Source: JBAZTO01 sp041661865 (GTDB lineage: Bacteria; Planctomycetota; Phycisphaerae; SM23-33). Taken from it: DNA of 23,086 nucleotides. The stretch covers positions 1-23,086 of the forward strand of contig JBAZTO010000057.1 of the NCBI GenBank assembly GCA_041661865.1. The letters are read 5' to 3'. Positions 15,607 to 22,972 of this stretch are shown one piece after another. The notes beneath the pieces are model-generated. The model did not search any database and was not told where the DNA came from. It saw nothing but the letters and a program-made list of their open reading frames with translations. The first letter of the stretch is position 1; every line of letters begins with the position of its first letter. The translations under genes were made by a program, and so were the position numbers.

Positions 15607-16929
15607 ATGAACGATCACAGCGACAAATCCGAGCCGACCGCCGAAAGCGGCGGAGTGGGCCTGACCGACCGGGCGACGCTCTCGGCCGCGGTGGAGGTGC
15701 TCTCGGGCCGAAGCCACCGCCGCTGGCACTCGCGCCTCTGGCCGTTCCTGGGGCCGGCCTTCGTCGCCAGCGTCGCCTATGTCGATCCGGGCAACTACGC
15801 CACCAATATCCAGAGCGGCGCGCAGTTCGGCTACACCTTGATCTGGGTGGTCGTGGCCAGCAACCTCATGGCCATGCTGATCCAGACGCTCTCGGCCAAA
15901 CTGGGCATCGCCACGCAGCACAACCTGGCCGAGATGTGCCGCCAGCGATACCCGCGATGGCTGGTCCTGTTCATGTGGGCGGCCATGGAGATCGTGGCGA
16001 TGGCCACCGACCTGGCCGAATTCCTCGGGGCGGCGCTGGGCTTCTACCTGCTCTTCGGCATGCCGCTGTGGGCGGCCGGGCTGATTACCGCGGTGGTCAC
16101 CTTCGGCATCCTGGGCCTGCAGCGCTACGGCTTTCGGCCGCTGGAGGCGATCATCACCGCGCTGGTGGGCGTCATCGCGTTCTGCTACCTCATCGAACTG
16201 GGCCTGGCCGGGCCCGACTGGATGGCGGTGGGACGCAACCTGTCGCGTCCCCGTTTTTCCGGCGGCGAAAGCGTGCTGCTGGCCGCGGGGATACTGGGCG
16301 CCACCGTCATGCCGCACGTGATATTCCTGCACTCGGCACTGACCCAGGGCCGGGTCGTCACGCGACGAGCCGAGGAATTGAAGCGACTCTTCCGCTACCA
16401 GATCATCGACGTGGTATTGGCCATGAGCGTGGCCGGCGCGATCAACGCCGCGATGCTGATCATGGCCGCCACGACCTTTCACGCCCAGGGCCTGGTCAAC
16501 GTTGACGCCATCGAGAAGGCCTACATGACGCTCCAGCCGCTGCTGGGGCGGGCGGCCGGCGTGCTCTTTGCCGTCTCGCTGCTGGCCTCGGGCCTGTCGT
16601 CCTCGGCGGTGGGGACCATGGCCGGCCAGGTCATCATGCAGGGTTTTCTCAAGCGCCACATCCCTATCTGGCTGCGGCGGCTGATCACGATGGCGCCGGC
16701 CCTGGTGGTGATTGTCCTGAAGGTCGATCCCACGCGGACGCTCATCATCAGCCAGGTGGTGCTCAGTTTCGGCCTGCCGCTGGCGGTCCTGCCGCTGATG
16801 GACCTGACCTGCCGCCGCTCGGTCATGGGCGTGCTGGTCAACCGGCCGCTGACCACGGTCGCCGGCTGCCTGGCCGCGGCGATGATTATCGCACTCAACG
16901 CGTACCTGCTCTGCCAGACGCTGTTGTAG
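15607..16929 (+). CDS. Nramp-family divalent metal transporter (MntH-like)
   Basis: Predicted proton-coupled importer of Mn2+ or Fe2+ in the inner membrane. The 440-residue protein has about 11 hydrophobic helices after a hydrophilic N terminus of roughly 45 residues. It carries the two metal-binding signatures of true Nramp transporters: DPGN at 60-63 in helix 1 and MPH at 235-237 in helix 6. The helix 6 methionine favours transition metals over Mg2+. The ATG at 15607 follows GAGGTGG at 15595-15601; a GTG at 15598 would add three residues. It sits 10 bp behind nuoN with no terminator, so it is probably co-transcribed. Complex I needs much iron, which may explain the linkage, but that is inference. 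Specificity cannot be read from sequence alone. Confidence 0.9.
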   Translation: MNDHSDKSEPTAESGGVGLTDRATLSAAVEVLSGRSHRRWHSRLWPFLGPAFVASVAYVDPGNYATNIQSGAQFGYTLIWVVVASNLMAMLIQTLSAKLGIATQHNLAEMCRQRYPRWLVLFMWAAMEIVAMATDLAEFLGAALGFYLLFGMPLWAAGLITAVVTFGILGLQRYGFRPLEAIITALVGVIAFCYLIELGLAGPDWMAVGRNLSRPRFSGGESVLLAAGILGATVMPHVIFLHSALTQGRVVTRRAEELKRLFRYQIIDVVLAMSVAGAINAAMLIMAATTFHAQGLVNVDAIEKAYMTLQPLLGRAAGVLFAVSLLASGLSSSAVGTMAGQVIMQGFLKRHIPIWLRRLITMAPALVVIVLKVDPTRTLIISQVVLSFGLPLAVLPLMDLTCRRSVMGVLVNRPLTTVAGCLAAAMIIALNAYLLCQTLL

Positions 16930-16957
16930 GAACAGCAAGGAAACTCGAGGTCCGGCC

Positions 16958-17863
16958 ATGATCGAGAGATTGTTGATACCACTGGACGGCTCGGAGATGT
17001 CCGAGGCGGTGCTTCCGGCGGCCCTGGAATTGGCGCAGCGGTCGTCGGCCGGCGTGCAACTGCTGCACGTCCTGGAGCAGCACGCGCCGCAATCGGTCCA
17101 CGGCCAGAGGCACCTGCGTGACGCACCCGAGGCCGAGAAGTATCTGGAGGAGTTGGCCCGGCGGATCCTGCCCTCGGGCGTCGATGTCCACTGGCACGTC
17201 CACGCCGAGCCCGTCAAGAACCTGGCCGCCAGCCTGGTCGCGCATATTCGCGAATACCGGCCGGATCTGGTCGTCATGTGTTCACACGGCGCGGTGCGGC
17301 TGCGCGACCGCCTGCTGGGCAACATGGCACAGCAGGTCCTGGGCCATCGACTTGCTCCGGTCTGGCTGATGCGTGGCTCGGGCAAGGGGCAGGAGTGTTT
17401 CCCGTTCCAGCGAATGCTGGTGCCGCTGGATGGGCAGGAGGAGCACGAGCAATGCCTGCCGCTTTCGGCTGAGTTGGCCCGGCTGAGCCGCTGCCAGGTC
17501 ACGCTGCTGACGGTGGTGCCGACGGCGGGCTCCCTGCGGAACGGGGCGGCGGTGGCCGGCTCGCTGATGCCGGGGGCCGCGCGGGAGGCCCTGGACCTTC
17601 AGGAGCAGCGAGCCGTCGAGTATATTCGAGTGCAGGCGGGCCGCCTGCGGAGCGAGGGCATCGATTCGGCCGGGCTGGTTGTGCGCGGCGATCCCGGGCA
17701 GGCCATTGTCCGCTCGGCGGCCAGGCTCGGGGCGGACGTCATCGCGCTGGGCACCCACGGCAAGGCCGGCAGCAAGGCGTTCTGGGCCGGCAGCATACTG
17801 CCCAGGGTCATCCGCCGATCCAGGGCCTCGCTGCTGCTGGTGCCGGTGCGAACGACCCCCTGA
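16958..17863 (+). CDS. tandem-domain universal stress protein
   Basis: A 301-residue cytoplasmic protein of two Usp domains (about 1-150 and 155-301), each starting with a strand followed by PLDG (LLIPLDGSE; MLVPLDGQE). The second domain has an intact nucleotide-binding motif G-x2-G-x9-G-S (GTHGKAGSKAFWAGS). The first has a degraded version, with Cys for the first Gly and GN for GS (CSHGAVRLRDRLLGN), so it may not bind ATP. Single and tandem Usp proteins bind ATP/AMP and aid survival under starvation or respiratory stress; partners are unknown here. It starts 28 bp after the transporter gene with AAGGAAA at 16938-16944 upstream and is likely in the same transcript. Confidence 0.9.
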   Translation: MIERLLIPLDGSEMSEAVLPAALELAQRSSAGVQLLHVLEQHAPQSVHGQRHLRDAPEAEKYLEELARRILPSGVDVHWHVHAEPVKNLAASLVAHIREYRPDLVVMCSHGAVRLRDRLLGNMAQQVLGHRLAPVWLMRGSGKGQECFPFQRMLVPLDGQEEHEQCLPLSAELARLSRCQVTLLTVVPTAGSLRNGAAVAGSLMPGAAREALDLQEQRAVEYIRVQAGRLRSEGIDSAGLVVRGDPGQAIVRSAARLGADVIALGTHGKAGSKAFWAGSILPRVIRRSRASLLLVPVRTTP

Positions 17864-17904
17864 CGGAGAGGCCCGACAAGGCAGTCTGGACACAGGAAAG
17901 ATTC

Positions 17905-17952
17905 CGAATCGCAAATTTCAAATTGCAAATTGGCGATCGGCAGTCTGCAATA
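17905..17952. repeat. CAAATT/GGCGAT-type repeat before the mprF-like gene
   Basis: The 95-bp gap upstream of the mprF-like gene contains AATCGCAAATTTCAAATTGC and AAATTGGCGATCGGC, a low-complexity iterated sequence. GGCAGTCTG occurs at 17880-17888 and again at 17939-17947, flanking it. In the mprF frame the repeat reads MQIGDRQSAIGN, peptide text I associate from memory with mis-annotated N termini over such repeats. It ends seven bases before the chosen start codon. Confidence 0.6.
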
Positions 17953-17958
17953 GGAAAC

Positions 17959-20598
17959 ATGAAGCTGAAGTTGCGACATAGCATTGGGCCTGTCTTTGGA
18001 CTGATCCTTTTCGTCCTGGCCCTGCTGCTGCTCCAAAAGACGCTTCATCACTATCGCTATCGTGACATTGTCAGGAGCCTGGGCGACATTTCCAGCTTCC
18101 AGGTGGCGATGGCGGTGCTGCTGACGTGCCTGAGTTACCTGGTGCTGACGCTGTACGACACGCTGGCGTTCAAGACTATCGAGCATCCGCTGGCCTATCA
18201 CCGCATCGCGTTGGGCTCGTTCCTGGGCTACGTCTTCAGCCACAATGCCGGGCTGTCGGTGGTCGGCTCGGGCGCGGCCCGCTATCGCGTGTACTCCACC
18301 TGGGGCATCTCGGCGGCCGAGACCATCAAGATCGTCATCTTCGCGGGCCTGACGTTCTGGCTGGGCTTTATCCTGCTGTCGGGCCTGGTGCTGCTGAATC
18401 CGCGTCTGATCCCGCCGCAGATAGCCCTGCCGGCTTGGCTGTTCCGTACGGCGGGCGTGCTGTTCCTGGCCGTGGTGGCCGCGTACCTCCTCCTCAGCCT
18501 GCTGCGCAAGAGGCCCCTGCGTATCCACAAGTGGCATTTCGCCCTGCCCAGCTTCGAGACGGCCGTGATGCAGTTGGGGCTGTCCAGCCTGGACTGGATC
18601 CTGGCCGCCAGCGTCCTTTACGTGCTGCTGCCGCACGGCTCGGGCGTGTCGTTCTCGCGTTTCATGGCCGTCTTCCTGCTGGCCGAGGCGGCGGGGCTGG
18701 CCAGCCATATCCCCGGCGGGCTGCTCGTGCTGGACACGGTGGTCACGCACCTGATGCCCTCCGAGGATCCCGCGGCGATCGTCAGTTCGTTGCTGATCTA
18801 CCGCGCGGTGTACTACCTGCTTCCTCTGGGACTGGGCCTGACGACGCTGGCCGTCCACGAGGTCATCCAGGGCCGCAAGATGCTGCGCGAACTGAGGGCC
18901 GCTGCCCCGGCCGGCGCGGGCGCCCCTGTCTCGGTTGGTAGCGACTGGGCCGCCTCGCTGCTGCCGCGCATCCTCTCGGCCGCGGTGTTCCTGGGCGGGG
19001 CGATGCTGGTTCTCTCGGGCGTGATGCCCTCCCAGAAAGGCCGGATGGAATGGCTGGCGAGCTTCCTGCCGCTGGGCGTCATCGAGGTCTCCCACTTTGT
19101 CGTCATGCTGGCCGGAGTGACGATGATGTTCGTGGCCCGCAGCCTCCAGCGGCGCGTTCGCCGGGCCTATTCCTTCGCGTGCGTCCTGCTGGCCGTGAGT
19201 TGCCTGGCCTCCTTGGCCCGCGGCATGCGCTACGAAGAGTCGATCATCCTGGCCCTGATGCTCCTGCTGCTCCTGCCTACCCGGCGGGAGTTTTACCGCA
19301 AGACCGCGATTCTCGGCGAGCGATTCAACATCGGCTGGGTCGCTTCGATCACGGCGGTCCTGGTGGCGAGTGTCCTGCTGGGGGTGTTCTCCTACAAGAG
19401 GCTGGGATACGAGCATGACCTGTGGTTCCAGATCTCGCTGGCGGGCAGCGCCTCGCGCGCACTGCGGGCGTCGGTGGGCGTGGCGGCCGTGGTGGCGATC
19501 TTCGCCCTGGGCCAGGTTTTCCGACCGGCGCGCCTGCCCTGGCCCGGCCTGCCGGGCGACGAAGACCTCACCCTGGCCTTGCCGATCGTCCAGGCCGGCT
19601 CGCGGGCGTCGGCGGCACGAGCGCTGGCGGGCGACAAGCCGTTGCTGCTGGGCGCCGACGGGCAATCCTTCCTGAGGTTCGCCGTGCAGGGCCGCAGTTG
19701 GGTGGCGCTGGGCGACCCGGCGGGCAAGGAACAGGACTTTGCCGACCTGATCTGGCGGTTCGGCGAGATGAGCGACCGCAACGAAGGGTGGACGGTGTTC
19801 CACGGCGTCTCCGACCGGCACCTGCAACTCTACATGGACCTGCCCAGCGGCGCGAACCTTGGACTGGTGTCGATAGCGCTCGGCGAAGAAGCGCGGGTGG
19901 CCTTGGCCGGCTTCGGGTTGGACTCCCCGGGCCAGGCCGGCTTGCGACAGTCGTACCAGCAGGCCCGCGCCGGCGGCTGGACGTTCGAGATGCTCCCGTT
20001 CGAGCAGGGCAGGGTGTTGCGCAAGAGCCTTGTCGCCCCCGGCCAGTTGTCCGCGCCCGGGATGGTCGCCCCATCGGTCGGCGCCTTCGGGCAGTTCTCG
20101 CGCACGACCGTGGTTCGTCGAGGCGGGCAGGTCGCTGCCGCCGCGGACATCCTCCTGACATCCACAAAGCAGGAACTGGCCGTTGCCGATTTGAGATTCC
20201 CGCCCTCGGGCCCGGACGTGGCCGGCGGCGATTCGGCGGTGGCGGATTTCCTGCTGCTGGAGGTGATGACCTGGGGCCGGGATCAGGGCTTCAAGTCCTG
20301 CAACTTGGGGCTGACTCCCCTGGCCACCGGCGGCCCGGACTGGAGCGATGGGCCCTTGCAGCCGCTGGGTCGGCAGCTATTCCAGTGCCCATTCACAGCA
20401 GCAGATGCCGGGGCCGGAATCGCCAATCCTCAATCGCCGACGGCAGATTTCCTGGCCCTGCTCCGTCGCAACAGGGAGCGATTTGCGCCCACATGGTCGC
20501 CCCTTTACCTGGTCGCCCCCGGCGGCCTGGCCTTTGCCAAGGTTGCCAGCGATTTGACCGCCCTGCTTGCCGAAAGTTCAACTGGAGAGGTTAGTTAA
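17959..20598 (+). CDS. mprF: MprF-like lysylphosphatidylglycerol synthetase/flippase
   Basis: Predicted to aminoacylate phosphatidylglycerol from charged tRNA and flip the product to the outer leaflet, which lowers surface negative charge and protects against cationic peptides. The 879-residue protein has an N-terminal multi-helix flippase region (about 1-530) with family text such as SHNAGLSVVGSGAARYRVYS and GLASHIPGGLLVLDTVV. A C-terminal GNAT-like synthetase domain (about 535-879) follows, with ADGQSFLRFAVQGRSWVALG, DFLLLEVMTWGRDQGFKSCN and the end APGGLAFAKVASDL. I chose the ATG at 17959 (AGGAAAC just before); a start at 17923 would translate repeat DNA. A segment near 811-833 looks like an in-frame repeat insertion. 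The amino acid used cannot be told; alanyl or lysyl are both possible. Confidence 0.88.
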   Translation: MKLKLRHSIGPVFGLILFVLALLLLQKTLHHYRYRDIVRSLGDISSFQVAMAVLLTCLSYLVLTLYDTLAFKTIEHPLAYHRIALGSFLGYVFSHNAGLSVVGSGAARYRVYSTWGISAAETIKIVIFAGLTFWLGFILLSGLVLLNPRLIPPQIALPAWLFRTAGVLFLAVVAAYLLLSLLRKRPLRIHKWHFALPSFETAVMQLGLSSLDWILAASVLYVLLPHGSGVSFSRFMAVFLLAEAAGLASHIPGGLLVLDTVVTHLMPSEDPAAIVSSLLIYRAVYYLLPLGLGLTTLAVHEVIQGRKMLRELRAAAPAGAGAPVSVGSDWAASLLPRILSAAVFLGGAMLVLSGVMPSQKGRMEWLASFLPLGVIEVSHFVVMLAGVTMMFVARSLQRRVRRAYSFACVLLAVSCLASLARGMRYEESIILALMLLLLLPTRREFYRKTAILGERFNIGWVASITAVLVASVLLGVFSYKRLGYEHDLWFQISLAGSASRALRASVGVAAVVAIFALGQVFRPARLPWPGLPGDEDLTLALPIVQAGSRASAARALAGDKPLLLGADGQSFLRFAVQGRSWVALGDPAGKEQDFADLIWRFGEMSDRNEGWTVFHGVSDRHLQLYMDLPSGANLGLVSIALGEEARVALAGFGLDSPGQAGLRQSYQQARAGGWTFEMLPFEQGRVLRKSLVAPGQLSAPGMVAPSVGAFGQFSRTTVVRRGGQVAAAADILLTSTKQELAVADLRFPPSGPDVAGGDSAVADFLLLEVMTWGRDQGFKSCNLGLTPLATGGPDWSDGPLQPLGRQLFQCPFTAADAGAGIANPQSPTADFLALLRRNRERFAPTWSPLYLVAPGGLAFAKVASDLTALLAESSTGEVS
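20418..20438. repeat. three tandem heptamers inside the mprF-like gene
   Basis: AATCGCC (20418-20424), AATCCTC (20425-20431) and AATCGCC (20432-20438) follow one another. On the - strand this is GGCGATT GAGGATT GGCGATT, similar to the GGCGATC in the repeat just upstream of this gene. It encodes IANPQSP within a stretch of about 20-25 residues with no counterpart in MprF proteins as I remember them. The frame stays open because 21 is divisible by three. Confidence 0.5.
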
Positions 20599-20664
20599 AC
20601 TGGGGTCGCCTGTCGCGCACAACTACCTTTTAGGCTGGCTGGTTATAGCATTATTCCTGTTTTC

Positions 20665-20694
20665 TTGACGCCGGGGTATCCTAAGGTCTATAAT
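20665..20694 (+). promoter_or_regulatory. near-consensus sigma-70 promoter of the tetR-MFS unit
   Basis: TTGACG at 20665-20670 and a perfect TATAAT at 20689-20694 are separated by 18 bp. The -10 box overlaps the left arm of the operator palindrome at 20692-20711. It is the best promoter in the window, and it marks the start of a transcription unit separate from the mprF-like gene, whose stop lies 66 bp upstream of the -35. Confidence 0.8.
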
Positions 20695-20711
20695 ACTGAC
20701 CAGTCAGTATT
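20692..20711. promoter_or_regulatory. operator palindrome for the TetR-family repressor
   Basis: AATACTGACCAGTCAGTATT is a perfect 9-bp inverted repeat with a 2-bp spacer. It overlaps the last three bases of the -10 box and covers the expected transcription start. Size, symmetry and the TGAC..GTCA core are typical of TetR/AcrR-family operators. It lies 51 bp upstream of the repressor gene, so repressor binding would block its own promoter. Confidence 0.8.
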
Positions 20712-20762
20712 GAAGGATGCCCTCCGGCCCGGTGCCGGCAGGGGCAACAGACAGGCGGCGAG

Positions 20763-21419
20763 ATGGCCAAGAGCGACAAGCGGCAGTTGATCATGCAGGC
20801 GGCGGAGAGGCTCTTCACCAACCGCCGCTTCCACGAAGTGACCACCGACGACGTGGCCCGCGAGGCCGGCGTGGGCAAGGGGACCCTCTACCAGTACTTC
20901 CACGACAAGGACGATCTGTTTTTCGAGACGGCCAATTCCGGCTTTGACGAGATGTGCGATCTGCTCCGCCGCAAGGTGCCCGAGACGGCCCCGTTCGGCG
21001 AGCAACTGCTGGGCGCGTGCATGGAGATAAGTTCATTCTTCGGCCGGCGGCGTAAGCTGTTGCGGATGATGCAGTCGGAGGAAGCGCGGCTGTCGGTCTT
21101 CAACGGCCCGCTGCACCAGCGATGGATGGACAAACGCAAGACGCTGATCTCGGCCCTGGCGGCGATTGTGGCCAGGGGCGTCGAGCAGGGACAGGTTCGT
21201 CCCGATGTGCCGACGGAGGTGCTGGCCAGTTTCCTGCTGGGCATGCTTCGGACGCGAGCCGCCGACCTCCACGACGCCGACGAGCAATTCCGCAAGTACG
21301 AATGGGTGGTGGAGCTTTTCCGCCACGGCGCCGCCGGGAACGGCCAGTCGCATCTCGACACGGTGGCCGGGGACGCATCGGCAGGCCCGACCGCGCCGGA
21401 GGCGCCCGGACATGGCTGA
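20763..21419 (+). CDS. TetR/AcrR-family transcriptional repressor
   Basis: A 218-residue regulator. Residues about 8-55 form the TetR N-terminal domain with helix-turn-helix: AAERLFTNRRFHEVTTDDVA, then REAGVGKGTLYQYFHDKDDL, the classic GVGKGTLYxYFxxKxxL recognition-helix signature. The C-terminal ligand-binding half has no recognisable inducer class, as is usual. The ATG at 20763 follows GGCGGCGAG, a weak ribosome site. The last eight bases overlap the MFS exporter start (ATGGCTGA), so the two are translationally coupled. A perfect operator overlaps the promoter, so I infer autorepression and control of the exporter, relieved by a compound the pump exports. Confidence 0.92.
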   Translation: MAKSDKRQLIMQAAERLFTNRRFHEVTTDDVAREAGVGKGTLYQYFHDKDDLFFETANSGFDEMCDLLRRKVPETAPFGEQLLGACMEISSFFGRRRKLLRMMQSEEARLSVFNGPLHQRWMDKRKTLISALAAIVARGVEQGQVRPDVPTEVLASFLLGMLRTRAADLHDADEQFRKYEWVVELFRHGAAGNGQSHLDTVAGDASAGPTAPEAPGHG

Positions 21420-22779
21420 GCCGGCCCCAATCCCAAGTCTTCCGACTCCGCCGACAGGCTGGAAGGAAAACATCTCGCACCTGGGGCGCGCCCTGCGAAG
21501 TCGAAACTACCGGCTGTTCTTCTTCGGCCAGGGCACCTCGCTCATCGGCACCTGGATGCAGGCGACGGCGCTGGGGTGGCTGGTTTACCGCCTGACGCAC
21601 TCGCGCGAGTTGCTGGGCGTGGTGGCCTTCTCCAGCCAGTTGATGACCTTCCTGCTGGCGCCCTTTGCCGGGGTGCTGGCCGACCGGATCAACCGCCGCA
21701 AGGTCCTGATAGCCACGCAGGTGGTGGCCTCGCTCCAGGCGATGCTGCTGGCCGTGCTGACGCTGACGGGCATGGTGACGGTCTGGCAGATCATCGCGTT
21801 GAGCATGGTGCTGGGGCTGGCGGCGGCCTTCGAGATGCCCACGCGGCAGGCCTTCGTCGTCGAGATGCTCGAGGACCGGGCCGACCTGCCTAACGCCATC
21901 GCGATGAACTCTTTCCTGGTCAACGGTTCGCGCCTGATCGGCCCGCCGGCCGCCGGACTCATCATCGCCCTTTGTGGCGAGGGGGTCTGTTTCGCGGCCA
22001 ACAGCGCCAGCTACCTGGCGGTGCTGCTGGCCCTGCTGGCCATGCGCGTCTCTCCGCGGCCGGTGAATGTTTTCCGCAACAACGTGCTTGGAGACCTGAA
22101 GGAAGGCGTGGTCTACGCCTTCCGCTTCCGGCCGATCCGGGCGATCCTGGGGCTGCTGACGGCCATCAGCCTGGTGGGCCTGCCTTACTCGGTGCTCATG
22201 CCGGTTTTCGCGATGGACATCCTGCACGGCGACTCCAGCACACAGGGGCTGCTGATGGGATCGGTGGGCGTCGGCGCGCTGGCTGGGACGTTCCTGCTGG
22301 CCTCGCGCCCCTCCACGCGAGGCCTGACCCGAACCATCGTCATGGCCACCGCCGTTTTCGGCCTGGCCATCATCGGTTTCGGCCTCTCGACAAACCTCGC
22401 CATATCGATGGCGGTGTTGGCGGCGGCAGGTTTGGGGATGATGGTCCAGATCGCCGGCAGCAACACCTTCATCCAGTCCATTGTCGATGACGACAAGCGT
22501 GGCCGGGTTATGAGTCTTCACACCATGTGTTTCATGGGCATGGGTACGTTCGGCAACCTGCTGATGGGGTTCACGGCGCACCGTTTTGGCGCGCCGGCGG
22601 CCGTCATCGCAGGCGGCGTCGGCTGCCTGGTGGCGGCGGGCGTCTTTGCCAGCCGGCGGCACCTGCTGGAATCTTCGCTCGAAGTGGCGTTGCGAGAACG
22701 CGAATGCACCCCTTCGCCGGAGGCCGTGGCCGTGGAGGATCGTCCATTGACGGTGCCGGCCGCCGCGGAGGGCAAGTGA
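21412..22779 (+). CDS. MFS efflux transporter (EntS/MFS_3-like)
   Basis: A 455-residue inner-membrane transporter with about 12 hydrophobic helices in two halves and a hydrophilic C-terminal tail of about 35 residues. The N terminus (LRSRNYRLFFFGQGTSLIGTWMQ) and the helix 2-3 loop GVLADRINRRKVL match the drug/siderophore exporter group related to EntS. AFEMPTRQAFVVEML and NAIAMNSFLVNGSRLIGPPAAG are further group hallmarks. The second half has TFIQSIVDDDKRGRVMSL. The ATG at 21412 overlaps the end of tetR; the frame continues upstream to 21166 only as a tetR shadow. The likely role is efflux of a toxic compound or metabolite under TetR control; the substrate is unknown. Confidence 0.9.
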   Translation: MAEPAPIPSLPTPPTGWKENISHLGRALRSRNYRLFFFGQGTSLIGTWMQATALGWLVYRLTHSRELLGVVAFSSQLMTFLLAPFAGVLADRINRRKVLIATQVVASLQAMLLAVLTLTGMVTVWQIIALSMVLGLAAAFEMPTRQAFVVEMLEDRADLPNAIAMNSFLVNGSRLIGPPAAGLIIALCGEGVCFAANSASYLAVLLALLAMRVSPRPVNVFRNNVLGDLKEGVVYAFRFRPIRAILGLLTAISLVGLPYSVLMPVFAMDILHGDSSTQGLLMGSVGVGALAGTFLLASRPSTRGLTRTIVMATAVFGLAIIGFGLSTNLAISMAVLAAAGLGMMVQIAGSNTFIQSIVDDDKRGRVMSLHTMCFMGMGTFGNLLMGFTAHRFGAPAAVIAGGVGCLVAAGVFASRRHLLESSLEVALRERECTPSPEAVAVEDRPLTVPAAAEGK

Positions 22780-22794
22780 CATGGCAAGTGACAT
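22771..22794. repeat. 12-bp tandem duplication across the MFS stop codon
   Basis: GGCAAGTGACAT occurs twice back to back (22771-22782 and 22783-22794). The first copy contains the TGA that ends the MFS gene. It looks like a recent slippage duplication and marks the edge between coding GC-rich sequence and the lower-GC end of the window. Confidence 0.8.
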
Positions 22795-22932
22795 GCAGAG
22801 CAGGATGAAAGAGACTCCGTTGGCCACGGCCTCTTCTGGAGGTCGACGGTGGGCATTGGGACGGCCCATCGGTGGTCGGAAAGCTTCAGGGGTGTGCCAC
22901 AACCTTCTCGCACGTCGCAAGATATTGTTGTT

Positions 22933-22971
22933 GCTGTCAGCCCGTAGGGCGTTTGATAATAGCACGACAGC
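22933..22971. repeat. nested hairpin near the window's right end
   Basis: GCTGTC at 22933-22938 pairs with GACAGC at 22966-22971, and inside it GCCC (22940-22943) pairs with GGGC (22947-22950) around GTA. It lies directly downstream of the stop of the possible - strand gene at 22973. No T-run follows on the - strand, so it is not a standard intrinsic terminator. It could be a repeat unit, since CCGTAGGGCG also occurs inverted in the nuoM tail. Confidence 0.35.
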
Positions 22972-22972
22972 G

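Noticed and set aside
16920..16934. CTGTT/AACAG inverted repeat at the end of the Nramp gene as a terminator
   Set aside because: Only 5 bp of stem and no T-run.
20181..20204. Second possible repeat insertion in the mprF-like gene (GCCGATTTGAGATTC)
   Set aside because: The encoded segment (ELAVADLRF) aligns with the normal family sequence before the DFLLLEVMTWG motif, so no insertion is needed.
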